Origin: an uncultured Clostridia bacterium
Lineage (GTDB): Bacteria > Bacillota > Clostridia > TANB77 > CAG-508
Direction of reading: 5' to 3'
NCBI GenBank assembly: GCA_904419095.1
Contig: CAJFQT010000055.1
Coordinates: 1 to 8,629 of the forward strand
Length of the DNA: 8,629 nucleotides
In this document: one piece after another, positions 1 to 6,081 of the stretch
How the letters are laid out: every line of letters begins with the position of its first letter
Position numbering within the stretch: position 1 is the stretch's first letter
Translations under genes and position numbers: made by a program
Notes under the pieces: generated by a model
Database searches by the model: none
The model's input: the letters and a program-made list of their open reading frames with translations, nothing else
Told to the model about the DNA's origin: nothing

Positions 1-9
1 TCCTCCTTT
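1..9 (-). promoter_or_regulatory. Ribosome binding site of a minus-strand gene beyond the left edge
   Basis: Read on the minus strand, the first bases are AAAGGAGGA, a near-perfect Shine-Dalgarno sequence. The start codon would lie just outside the window. A minus-strand promoter at 81-109 is placed to drive it. The gene itself cannot be identified. Confidence 0.6.
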
Positions 10-80
10 TTTTATTTCTTTTTCAAATGTCTTATATCATAAAGTAAAACAAAAAGGATATAAGAAATTTTGATAAAAGC

Positions 81-109
81 ATTTTAACACATAATACTAG
101 AAAAAACAA
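81..109 (-). promoter_or_regulatory. Minus-strand promoter for the off-window left gene
   Basis: On the minus strand TTGTTT (104-109) is followed after 17 bp by TAAAAT (81-86). A TGT directly before the -10 gives an extended -10. The resulting leader would run about 75 nt to the Shine-Dalgarno at the left edge. In an AT-rich genome such matches arise by chance, but the spacing and downstream RBS support it. Confidence 0.45.
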
Positions 110-111
110 GC

Positions 112-140
112 TTGAAAAAGAAGCAAAAATATGGCATAAT
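112..140 (+). promoter_or_regulatory. Promoter of mtaB
   Basis: TTGAAA (112-117), a 17-bp spacer and CATAAT (135-140), with TGG just before the -10 as an extended -10. Transcription should begin near 147, giving a leader of about 90 nt. Its -35 lies only 2 bp from the -35 of the divergent minus-strand promoter. Confidence 0.55.
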
Positions 141-238
141 AATAGGAGATTTTAATAATAAGATAAAAATGGATAATATATAAATTTGAAATTATATTTA
201 TAGTTATATATACATAATAAGAAAGGAAGAAAACAAAA

Positions 239-1537
239 ATGAAAACAGTAGCATTTATAACATTGGGATGTAAAGTAAACCAATATGAAACAAATGCAAT
301 GGCACAGAAATTTATAGAAAACGGATATGAATTAATAGAAGATGACACTAAAAGTGCTGATATATACATAATAAATACGTGTACAGTAACAAATATGTCA
401 GATAGAAAATCAAGACAAATGCTAAGAAGAGTAAAAGAAAAAAACAAAAATGCAATTGTAGTAGCAGTAGGATGTTATGCTCAAGTTGCAAAAGATGAAC
501 TTGAAAAAATACCTGAAATAGATTTAGTTTTAGGAAATAATGAAAAGGCAGATATTATAAAATATGTAAATAATTTTATTCTAAAAAACAAAAAAGAATT
601 AAAAATGGAAGACGTAATGCAAACAAAAGAGTTTGTTGAATTTGGAGATACAACATTTACAGAAAAAACAAGAGCTGTAATAAAAGTTCAAGACGGCTGT
701 GATAGATTTTGCTCATACTGCATTATTCCATATGCTAGAGGAAGAGTAAGAAGCAGAAAACCGGAAAATGTAATTTCTGAAATAACAAAAATCGCAAAAA
801 ACGGAATAAAAGAAGTTGTTATTACTGGTATTCACATAGCATCATATGGAAAGGATTTTAAAAATAATTATAGATTAATAGACTTGTTAGAAGATATAAA
901 TAAAATAAATGGAATAGAAAGAATAAGATTAGGTTCGATTGAACCTTTACTTATTGATAGAGAGTTCATGGAAAGAATAAGTAAATTAGAAAAAATATGT
1001 CATCATTTTCATTTATCTTTACAAAGTGGTTGTGATGAAACTTTAAAAAGAATGAATAGAAGATATAGTACAGAAGAATTTACAAAAATAGTAAACTTAT
1101 TAAGAGAATATTATAAAGACGTAGTGCTAACAACAGATATAATAGTAGGATTTCCAGGAGAAACAGAAGAAGAATTTAATAAAACATATGAATTTTTAGA
1201 AAAAATAAAATTCTATAAAATGCATATTTTTAAATATTCAGTAAGAAAAGGAACAAAAGCAGCCTCAATGCCAAATCAAATAAATGGTAATATAAAAGAA
1301 GAAAGAAGTAAAAAACTAATTGAATTATCTAATAAAAATGAATTATATTACAACAATAGTTATAAAAATAAAGAAGTAGAAGTATTATTTGAAGAGAAAA
1401 AAGGAGAATATTACCACGGACATACAAAAAACTATATACTTACATATTGCATGTCAGAAAGTAATTTAGAGAATAAAATAAAAAAAGTAGTTTGCAAAGA
1501 TATTTTTGATGACCATATAGTTGGAGAATTGGTGTAG
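239..1537 (+). CDS. mtaB: tRNA t6A37 methylthiotransferase MtaB (radical SAM)
   Basis: This 432-aa protein is a methylthiotransferase that adds a methylthio group to t6A at position 37 of ANN-decoding tRNAs, using two 4Fe-4S clusters and S-adenosylmethionine. The N-terminal UPF0004 domain has TLGCKVNQYET, the MtaB signature, unlike the corresponding MiaB and RimO sequences. Its cluster cysteines are C11, C48 and C79. The radical SAM domain carries the CxxxCxxC motif at C154, C158 and C161, in GCDRFCSYCIIPYARGR. The last 60 or so residues fit a TRAM RNA-binding domain. Length is normal for the family. The start is set by GAAAGGAAG at 221-229 with nine bases before the ATG. The gene appears to be alone behind its own promoter; the next gene has a separate promoter. 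The family call rests on motif recognition and is very secure. Confidence 0.96.
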   Translation: MKTVAFITLGCKVNQYETNAMAQKFIENGYELIEDDTKSADIYIINTCTVTNMSDRKSRQMLRRVKEKNKNAIVVAVGCYAQVAKDELEKIPEIDLVLGNNEKADIIKYVNNFILKNKKELKMEDVMQTKEFVEFGDTTFTEKTRAVIKVQDGCDRFCSYCIIPYARGRVRSRKPENVISEITKIAKNGIKEVVITGIHIASYGKDFKNNYRLIDLLEDINKINGIERIRLGSIEPLLIDREFMERISKLEKICHHFHLSLQSGCDETLKRMNRRYSTEEFTKIVNLLREYYKDVVLTTDIIVGFPGETEEEFNKTYEFLEKIKFYKMHIFKYSVRKGTKAASMPNQINGNIKEERSKKLIELSNKNELYYNNSYKNKEVEVLFEEKKGEYYHGHTKNYILTYCMSESNLENKIKKVVCKDIFDDHIVGELV

Positions 1538-1564
1538 AAAACAAAAAAGAATGCAAACCAAGAA

Positions 1565-1608
1565 ATGTAACAAAAATGCAATAAAAATGTAACAGAAATG
1601 TAATAGGA
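1565..1608 (+). repeat. Four-copy 11-bp tandem repeat upstream of the 113-aa gene
   Basis: ATG(T/C)AA(C/T)ARRA-type units begin at 1565, 1576, 1587 and 1598, exactly 11 bp apart: ATGTAACAAAA, ATGCAATAAAA, ATGTAACAGAA and ATGTAATAGGA. The array ends 16 bp before the -35 of the promoter at 1625. The position and near-helical period would suit a DNA-binding site, but a slipped AT-rich repeat is also possible. Confidence 0.6.
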
Positions 1609-1624
1609 AAAAATATGAAATTAC

Positions 1625-1653
1625 TTGAATAATTTTAAAAAATGTAGTATAAG
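1625..1653 (+). promoter_or_regulatory. Promoter of the 113-aa unknown gene
   Basis: TTGAAT (1625-1630), 17-bp spacer, TATAAG (1648-1653). Transcription should begin near 1660, some 32 nt before the start codon. There is no terminator after mtaB, so read-through may also contribute. Confidence 0.55.
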
Positions 1654-1691
1654 TTAATTGAAGAATAAAATCTACAAAGGAGGAAGATATA

Positions 1692-2033
1692 ATGGCTAAT
1701 CTAGGTGAAGAAAAAAATATTTCAGGAGTCTTTGGTGGAGTAGAATTTGGTGGAAATAATAATGAAATCCAAAATGGCAATAACAATGAATTCATTCAAA
1801 ATGCCGGAACAATAAGAAATCAAGATTTACCTGTTAAAAGAGGATTTTGGTCAAAATTTAAAGCATTTTGGTTACAAGAAATAGATTGGAATAAAGAAAT
1901 AAGAGTTGAGTTAACACCATATCAACAAAAAGTGGAAGATGAAATAAATGAATTCTTACATCAAGAAATCACATGGGAAAAAGTTCATGACTTTTTATTC
2001 CAAGAAGTTACATTTGGAAAAGGTAAAAAATAA
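1692..2033 (+). CDS. Small protein of unknown function with a thrice-repeated QE motif
   Basis: I do not recognise this 113-aa protein. Residues 1-45 are rich in Asn and Gly with runs of NNN and look disordered. The rest is charged and aromatic. A ten-residue pattern occurs three times: FWLQEIDWNK (59-68), FLHQEITWEK (88-97) and FLFQEVTFGK (101-110). The consensus is F-[WL]-x-Q-E-[IV]-[DT]-[WF]-x-K. There is no signal peptide, membrane segment or catalytic motif. AAAGGAGG at 1676-1683, eight bases from the ATG, makes the start and the gene convincing, and a promoter and an intrinsic terminator frame it as a single-gene unit. It could be a small structural or binding protein. No function is claimed. 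Confidence 0.85.
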   Translation: MANLGEEKNISGVFGGVEFGGNNNEIQNGNNNEFIQNAGTIRNQDLPVKRGFWSKFKAFWLQEIDWNKEIRVELTPYQQKVEDEINEFLHQEITWEKVHDFLFQEVTFGKGKK

Positions 2034-2117
2034 AATTTCAAAGAAGCTTTATTTATGGTAAAAATATTTACTATAATATAAATGTACGATATTACAAATT
2101 TAAAAAATATAAAGGTG

Positions 2118-2155
2118 GTATAGCATATTGATAAAAGTTATGCTATACTTTTTTT
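2118..2155 (+). terminator. Intrinsic terminator
   Basis: A perfect 10-bp stem, GTATAGCATA (2118-2127) with TATGCTATAC (2139-2148), an 11-nt loop and then seven T. It lies 84 nt after the 113-aa gene and ends that transcript. The long gap to the stop leaves room for a separate short transcript from a TATAAT at 2072-2077, but that promoter has only a weak -35. Confidence 0.85.
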
Positions 2156-2253
2156 GTAACATAAAAAATAATTTCATTCAATACAAAAATGCTTAAACTA
2201 AGAAATATATATAATCTAATTTACGACTTACGAGAAAGGAATGATATTAAAAA

Positions 2254-3615
2254 ATGGCAAAAAGTAAAACAATATTTGTATGTAATGAATGTGGATATGA
2301 ATCAGCAAAATGGCTTGGAAAATGTCCAGGATGTAATAGTTGGAATAGTTTTTTTGAACAAAAGGTAGTAGAAAGCAAAAATTCAATTTTAAAGCCAGAA
2401 GACAAAAAAAGAAATAAGCCACAAAAATTAAATTCATATGAAGCAAAACAAACATTCAGAACTTCAACAGGATTTGAAGAATTAGACAGAGTATTAGGAG
2501 GAGGACTTGTAAAAGGTTCATTAATACTACTAGGTGGAGAGCCAGGAATTGGAAAATCAACATTAATATTGCAAATATGTGATAAAGTAAAAGGAGAAGG
2601 AAAAGTACTATATGTATCAGGAGAAGAATCAGCAGAACAGATAAAATTCAGAGCTGACAGACTAGGAATAAACAATGAAGATATATTATTCTTAGGAGAA
2701 ACAGACATAGACATAGTAAATCAAGCAATAATTGATATAAATCCAAAACTTGTAATAATAGATTCAATACAAACAATGTATTCAGACGAATTATCAGCAG
2801 CAGCAGGGAGTGTAAGTCAGGTTAGAGAAATAACATCACAAATAATGAGAATATGCAAATCAAGAGAAATAACAACAATAATTATAGGGCATGTAACAAA
2901 AGACGGAAATATAGCAGGACCTAGAGTTTTAGAACATATGGTAGACACAGTGCTATATTTAGAAGGAGAAAGATATTTTTCATACAGAATACTAAGAGGA
3001 GTAAAAAATCGTTTTGGATCAACAAATGAAATAGGTATGTTTGAAATGAAAGAAAAAGGAATGACAGAAATATTAAATCCATCAGATGTATTAATTTCAG
3101 AAAGAGAAGACAATCCGGCCGGATCTTGTATAGTATCATGCATGGAAGGAACAAGACCAATACTTGTAGAATTACAAGCATTAACAACACAAAGCATATT
3201 TGGAATTCCAAAAAGAACGGCAAATGGAGTAGACTACAATAGACTAGCATTACTAATAGCAGTAATGGAAAAGAAAGCAGGATTAATGTTAGGATCACAA
3301 GACGTATATTTAAATGTAGTAGGAGGGCTAAGAATAAACGAGCCATCAATAGACTTAGGAATGATTCTAGTAACAGCATCAATATATAAAAACATCCCAA
3401 TACCTAAAGATATGGTCATAATGGGAGAAGTTGGATTAACAGGAGAAGTGCGAAAAATAAATCTAATAGAAAAAAGGCTAAAAGAAGCAGAAAAATTAGG
3501 ATTTAAAACTTGTATAATTCCAGAAAGTAACAAAAAAGTCTTGCAAGATAAATTTAAATTAGATATAATAGGAGTCAAGAATGTAAATGAAGCAATGAAA
3601 AAAGTGGGATTTTAG
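2254..3615 (+). CDS. radA: DNA repair ATPase RadA (Sms)
   Basis: This 453-aa protein is RadA/Sms, a RecA-like DNA-dependent ATPase that helps process branched recombination intermediates. It opens with a C4 zinc finger (C10, C13, C24, C27). The RecA-like core follows: Walker A GGEPGIGKST at 94-103, Walker B hydrophobics ending in D170 (LVIID), and the RadA-specific KNRFG at 251-255. Residues from about 290 to the end form the Lon-protease-like domain, including NVVGGLRINEPS near 354-365. Length is typical. The start is the ATG just before the zinc finger; its GAAAGGA (2234-2240) lies 13 bases upstream, longer than usual. disA follows after 22 bases, so the two are very likely cotranscribed. 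I see no convincing promoter directly before it beyond a TATAAT at 2210-2215 without a good -35. Confidence 0.97.
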   Translation: MAKSKTIFVCNECGYESAKWLGKCPGCNSWNSFFEQKVVESKNSILKPEDKKRNKPQKLNSYEAKQTFRTSTGFEELDRVLGGGLVKGSLILLGGEPGIGKSTLILQICDKVKGEGKVLYVSGEESAEQIKFRADRLGINNEDILFLGETDIDIVNQAIIDINPKLVIIDSIQTMYSDELSAAAGSVSQVREITSQIMRICKSREITTIIIGHVTKDGNIAGPRVLEHMVDTVLYLEGERYFSYRILRGVKNRFGSTNEIGMFEMKEKGMTEILNPSDVLISEREDNPAGSCIVSCMEGTRPILVELQALTTQSIFGIPKRTANGVDYNRLALLIAVMEKKAGLMLGSQDVYLNVVGGLRINEPSIDLGMILVTASIYKNIPIPKDMVIMGEVGLTGEVRKINLIEKRLKEAEKLGFKTCIIPESNKKVLQDKFKLDIIGVKNVNEAMKKVGF

Positions 3616-3637
3616 GAAAGATTGGAGGCTTCTAATA

Positions 3638-4720
3638 TTGAGAAAAAAGAATGAAAATGAAATTACAGAAATATTAAAAATGATTGCGCCAGGTACTCCA
3701 ATAAGAGATGGACTAGAAAACATATTAAGAGCAAAAACAGGAGCACTGCTATTAATTACAGATAACAATGATGTAATAAAACAAATAGTAGATGGAGGAT
3801 TTTATATAAACGAAGAATACACATCCTCAAAACTATATGAATTAGCAAAAATGGATGGAGCAATCATCTTAAGTGGAGACTTAAAAAGAATAATATTTGC
3901 AAATGCACAACTAATTCCATCAAGAGAAATAGAAACAAAAGAAACAGGAACAAGACACAGAACAGCAGAAAGAACAGCAAAACAAACAGGAGAATTAGTA
4001 ATAAGTATATCGCAAAGAAGAAATATAATAACAATATTTAAAGGAAATAATAGATATATACTAGAAGACACAGACGTAGTATTAAACAAAGCAAATCAAG
4101 GAGTCCAAACATTAGAAAGATACAAAAAAGTATTTGATGACAAGTTAAATGCATTAAACGAATATGAATTCAATGATATAGTAACACTAGAAAATGTATT
4201 AGTATCAATACAAAGAGCAGAAATGGTAATGAGAATAGCAGAAGAAATTCAAGGGCAAATAAGTGAACTAGGAAATGATGGAAGATTAGTAAAAATGCAA
4301 TTAGAAGAGTTAATAGAAGGAATAGAAAAAGAAGAACTACTAATAATAAAAGACTATCTAGTCATCGGAAAAAAGAAAAAAACACCAGAAGAAGTACTAG
4401 AAGAAATAACAGAGTTATCATATGAAGACCTAACAAAAGAAACAAACATAGCCAAACTATTAGGATTTGAAAACTTTGACAATTATGATGAATTAGCAGT
4501 ATACACAAGAGGATATAGAGTATTAAGTAAAATTCCAAGAATGCCAAGTAACATAGTAGAAAACCTAATATCAGCATTCAAATCATTCCAACATATCCTA
4601 GCAGCAGACATAGAAAGTCTAGATGAAGTAGACGGAATAGGAGAAGTAAGAGCAAGAACAATAAAACAATCACTAAAACGAATGCAAGAACAATTTGTAT
4701 TTGATAACATTTTGCTTTAG
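3638..4720 (+). CDS. disA: DNA integrity scanning protein DisA (diadenylate cyclase)
   Basis: DisA makes c-di-AMP from two ATP and responds to branched DNA. The DAC domain spans about residues 10-145, with the nucleotide-binding DGA at 73-75 and RHR at 106-108 in GTRHRTAER, both intact, so the enzyme should be active. A helical spine covers about 150-285. A RuvA-like C-terminal DNA-binding domain contains the helix-hairpin-helix LDEVDGIGEVRARTI near 328-342. The 360-residue length is normal for the family. The start is TTG at 3638, chosen because GGAGG (3624-3628) lies nine bases upstream and the N-terminus matches the family there; the ATG at 3651 is out of frame. It follows radA by 22 bases. 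In B. subtilis RadA binds DisA and lowers its synthase activity, so the pairing is functional. The stop codon lies inside a REP-type hairpin. Confidence 0.97.
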   Translation: MRKKNENEITEILKMIAPGTPIRDGLENILRAKTGALLLITDNNDVIKQIVDGGFYINEEYTSSKLYELAKMDGAIILSGDLKRIIFANAQLIPSREIETKETGTRHRTAERTAKQTGELVISISQRRNIITIFKGNNRYILEDTDVVLNKANQGVQTLERYKKVFDDKLNALNEYEFNDIVTLENVLVSIQRAEMVMRIAEEIQGQISELGNDGRLVKMQLEELIEGIEKEELLIIKDYLVIGKKKKTPEEVLEEITELSYEDLTKETNIAKLLGFENFDNYDELAVYTRGYRVLSKIPRMPSNIVENLISAFKSFQHILAADIESLDEVDGIGEVRARTIKQSLKRMQEQFVFDNILL

Positions 4721-4882
4721 GAATATTGGGGACACGCCAAAACGTTCCTAAAGCAGCCTCAAACGCCAGAACCACAAGGAAAAGCTTAAAATATTTCCAC
4801 TTAAATAAAAGAGTTAAAAAATAAAAAAACATAATAAGACAAAAATGGAACGGGAACGTTTTGGAGTGTCCCAAATGTTCCC
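4714..4882. repeat. REPIN-like element: two inverted REP-type hairpins
   Basis: The left hairpin has perfect 10-bp arms, GCTTTAGGAA (4714-4723) and TTCCTAAAGC (4745-4754), with an inner TTGG/CCAA stem and a GGGGACACG core. The right hairpin has arms GGGAAC (4852-4857) and GTTCCC (4877-4882), with inner TTTGG/CCAAA. The right unit read on the minus strand matches 4726-4748 over 23 bp with two mismatches, so the two units are inverted copies around a spacer of about 100 bp. This is the architecture of REPINs, which are mobilised by REP-associated tyrosine transposases of the Y1 type. No transposase lies in the window. There is no T-tract, so neither hairpin is a standard terminator. Confidence 0.7.
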
Positions 4883-4904
4883 AAATAAGAAAGGAAGAGA
4901 AAAA

Positions 4905-5684
4905 ATGAAAATATGGAAAAAAATTATTTGGATAATAGCGCTTATACTAGTTATAGTAATAATAGGAGTAGTAGGGTATGGATACTATAAAAAATTAACA
5001 ATGCAAGAAAATAGACCAATAGCAACAATGGAAGTAGAAGGATATGGACAAGTAAAAATGGAACTATATCCAGAACAAGCACCAGAAGCGGTTGCCAACT
5101 TTATAGCATTAGCAAATAGAGGATATTATAACGGATCATCATTCCATAGAGTAGTAAAAGACTTTATGATACAAGGTGGAACAAAAAACGGAGATGGAAC
5201 AACAGGAGCAAAAATAAGTGACTTAAAAGATGGTGGAGAAGATAAAGACTACTCAATAAAAGGAGAATTTATATCAAACAATGTAAACAACACAGTAAGA
5301 TTTACAGAAGGGATACTTGGAATAGCAAGATCAGACTATACATCTTATGACCCATCACTAGATGAAGAATCATATAATTCTGGAAATGCTCAATTTTTCA
5401 TTATGACAGCAGACAACAATAGCTTAGATGGAAACTATACAGCATTTGGAAGAGTAATAGAAGGAATGGATGTAGTACACAATATAGAAAATGTAGAAAC
5501 AAAGGTAGCAGACGATTCAGAAGAAACAGGAAACACAGAACAAAGTGTACCTGTAACAACAGTAAAAATAACATCAATATCAGTAGAAACAAACGGAATA
5601 GATTATGGTTTACCAGAGACACTGACACCATTTGATTATCAAAGCTGGTTCTATGATCAATATATGAGTTCATATACAGAATAG
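4905..5684 (+). CDS. Membrane-anchored cyclophilin-type peptidyl-prolyl cis-trans isomerase
   Basis: A 259-aa protein. Residues 7-28 are one hydrophobic segment after Lys-rich MKIWKK, so the catalytic domain should face outside the membrane, where it would catalyse proline isomerisation during folding of exported proteins. There is no lipobox cysteine. The cyclophilin domain spans about 38-228: FHRV (80-83) with the catalytic Arg82, FMIQGG (87-92), QFFI (163-166) and LDGNYTAFGRV (174-184). In the last, Tyr replaces the His of human CypA, which is common in bacterial forms. An insert near 142-160 and an acidic stretch at 202-213 are seen. The C-terminal 30 residues are aromatic-rich with no known match. 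ATG 4905 was chosen because AGGAAG (4892-4897) lies seven bases upstream and the membrane segment follows at once. The in-frame ATG at 4845 would translate the REP repeat and has no RBS. Confidence 0.92.
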   Translation: MKIWKKIIWIIALILVIVIIGVVGYGYYKKLTMQENRPIATMEVEGYGQVKMELYPEQAPEAVANFIALANRGYYNGSSFHRVVKDFMIQGGTKNGDGTTGAKISDLKDGGEDKDYSIKGEFISNNVNNTVRFTEGILGIARSDYTSYDPSLDEESYNSGNAQFFIMTADNNSLDGNYTAFGRVIEGMDVVHNIENVETKVADDSEETGNTEQSVPVTTVKITSISVETNGIDYGLPETLTPFDYQSWFYDQYMSSYTE

Positions 5685-5742
5685 GGATTTAGGGACGGTC
5701 CTGCAAATCCCTCCTAGAAGGGATTTTGGGGACGGACCTTAG
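5683..5742 (+). repeat. Two GGGACGG REP-type repeats with competing hairpins
   Basis: A 20-22 bp unit occurs twice in the same orientation, 36 bp apart, from 5683 and from 5719. Each has AGGGATTT, then GGGACGG, then T or A, then CCT. Between them lies AAATCCCT (5705-5712). It can pair with AGGGATTT on its left (5683-5690) or on its right (5719-5726), giving two exclusive stems. The left stem can extend inward through AGGG/TCCT around an ACGG loop. The first unit overlaps the isomerase stop codon. The GGGAC core resembles the REPIN at 4714-4882, suggesting one repeat family. Confidence 0.65.
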
Positions 5743-5758
5743 AAAAATATTATTAAAT

Positions 5759-5788
5759 TTGAAATATAATTGAGAAAAATGTTATAAT
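5759..5788 (+). promoter_or_regulatory. Candidate promoter reading into the 101-bp inverted repeat
   Basis: TTGAAA (5759-5764), 18-bp spacer, TATAAT (5783-5788). A second possible extended -10, TGG then TATAAA, lies at 5795-5803 without a good -35. A transcript from here would start near 5795, contain the large foldback at 5812-5912 and continue toward pyrG. No reading frame of note begins in between. Confidence 0.45.
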
Positions 5789-5811
5789 TTCGTGTGGTAT
5801 AAAAATAAGCC

Positions 5812-5912
5812 GTCCGAAAGGTTGATATGTAAATATTTTTTGTCAAAAATAAAAGCTTTAGTCTACCTATGGGTCTTTGACAAAAAAATATTTATATATC
5901 AACTTTTCGGAC
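5812..5912. repeat. 101-bp near-perfect inverted repeat (foldback or MITE-like element)
   Basis: The left arm 5812-5847 (GTCCGAAAGG to TTGTCAAA) and right arm 5876-5912 (TTTGACAAAA to TTTTCGGAC) are complementary over about 36 bp. They differ by one single-base indel and two transitions, and both transitions leave G-U pairs if the plus strand is transcribed. The 28-nt centre includes AAAGCTTT and a possible small ACC/GGT hairpin around TATG. There is no T-tract after the right arm and no clear target duplication in the flanks. It may be a non-autonomous mobile element or a structured RNA. I cannot decide from one copy. Confidence 0.75.
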
Positions 5913-5980
5913 TATTCTACAAAATTTACTCTTAATAGTAACGAATAATTAAGGATAATTAACAAATTAATAAAAAAAGC

Positions 5981-6009
5981 TTGTATATTGTGACAAAAAA
6001 TGATAAAAT
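5981..6009 (+). promoter_or_regulatory. Promoter of pyrG
   Basis: TTGTAT (5981-5986), 17-bp spacer, TAAAAT (6004-6009), preceded by TGA as an extended -10. Two ATAATTAA copies at 5945-5952 and 5955-5962 add an AT-rich upstream tract that could act as an UP element. Initiation is expected near 6016-6017, at the foot of the hairpin that follows. Confidence 0.6.
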
Positions 6010-6011
6010 AC

Positions 6012-6059
6012 AAAAAGATTAAAAAAAAACCATTTTGGGCAATTTTTTAATCTTTTTTT
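6012..6059 (+). terminator. Putative transcription attenuator in the pyrG leader
   Basis: A 15-bp AT-rich stem pairs 6012-6026 (AAAAAGATTAAAAAA) with 6043-6057. The T-run 6053-6059 forms the end of the stem and the terminator tail. Inside the loop CCA and TGG can add three pairs. It sits between the pyrG promoter and the pyrG RBS, with only seven bases separating it from the RBS, so any transcript reaching pyrG must cross it. Starting from 6016-6017, the RNA would have GATT/AATC and A6/U6 as its stem. CTP-responsive attenuation of pyrG is established in B. subtilis. That this leader does the same is inference. It could simply be a leaky intergenic terminator. Confidence 0.6.
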
Positions 6060-6081
6060 GTTTTTAGAAGGGAGTTTTGAT

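Noticed and set aside
2111..2196. Short frame from TTG 2128 behind AAAGGTGG, 22 codons
   Set aside because: The frame runs through the terminator stem and its T-run. Its start is inside the hairpin loop and the peptide has no recognisable feature.
2921..3400. Long minus-strand frame of 159 codons inside radA
   Set aside because: It is Leu/Phe-rich low-complexity sequence produced by reversing AT-rich codons, lies wholly within a certain gene, and has no RBS.
4578..4874. Minus-strand open frame of 98 codons across the end of disA and the REPIN
   Set aside because: It reads antisense to disA and through the repeat, has no RBS or recognisable domain, and its hydrophobic look comes from reversed A-rich codons. 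Copies of such repeats can be mis-annotated as small hypothetical proteins.
4845..4904. Upstream ATG extending the isomerase by 20 residues
   Set aside because: The extension translates the REP hairpin and has no RBS, while ATG 4905 has AGGAAG at seven bases and leads directly into the membrane anchor.
6058..6081. TTG start extending CTP synthase by eight residues
   Set aside because: The TTG lies in the T-rich tail of the hairpin and has no RBS. ATG 6082 has GAAGGGAG at seven bases and gives the normal N-terminus.
5685..6081. Search for a riboswitch, tRNA or CRISPR in the long intergenic gap
   Set aside because: No T-box, known riboswitch core, tRNA arms or regularly spaced repeat-spacer pattern was seen. 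The structure present is explained by the REP units, the foldback and the pyrG leader hairpin.
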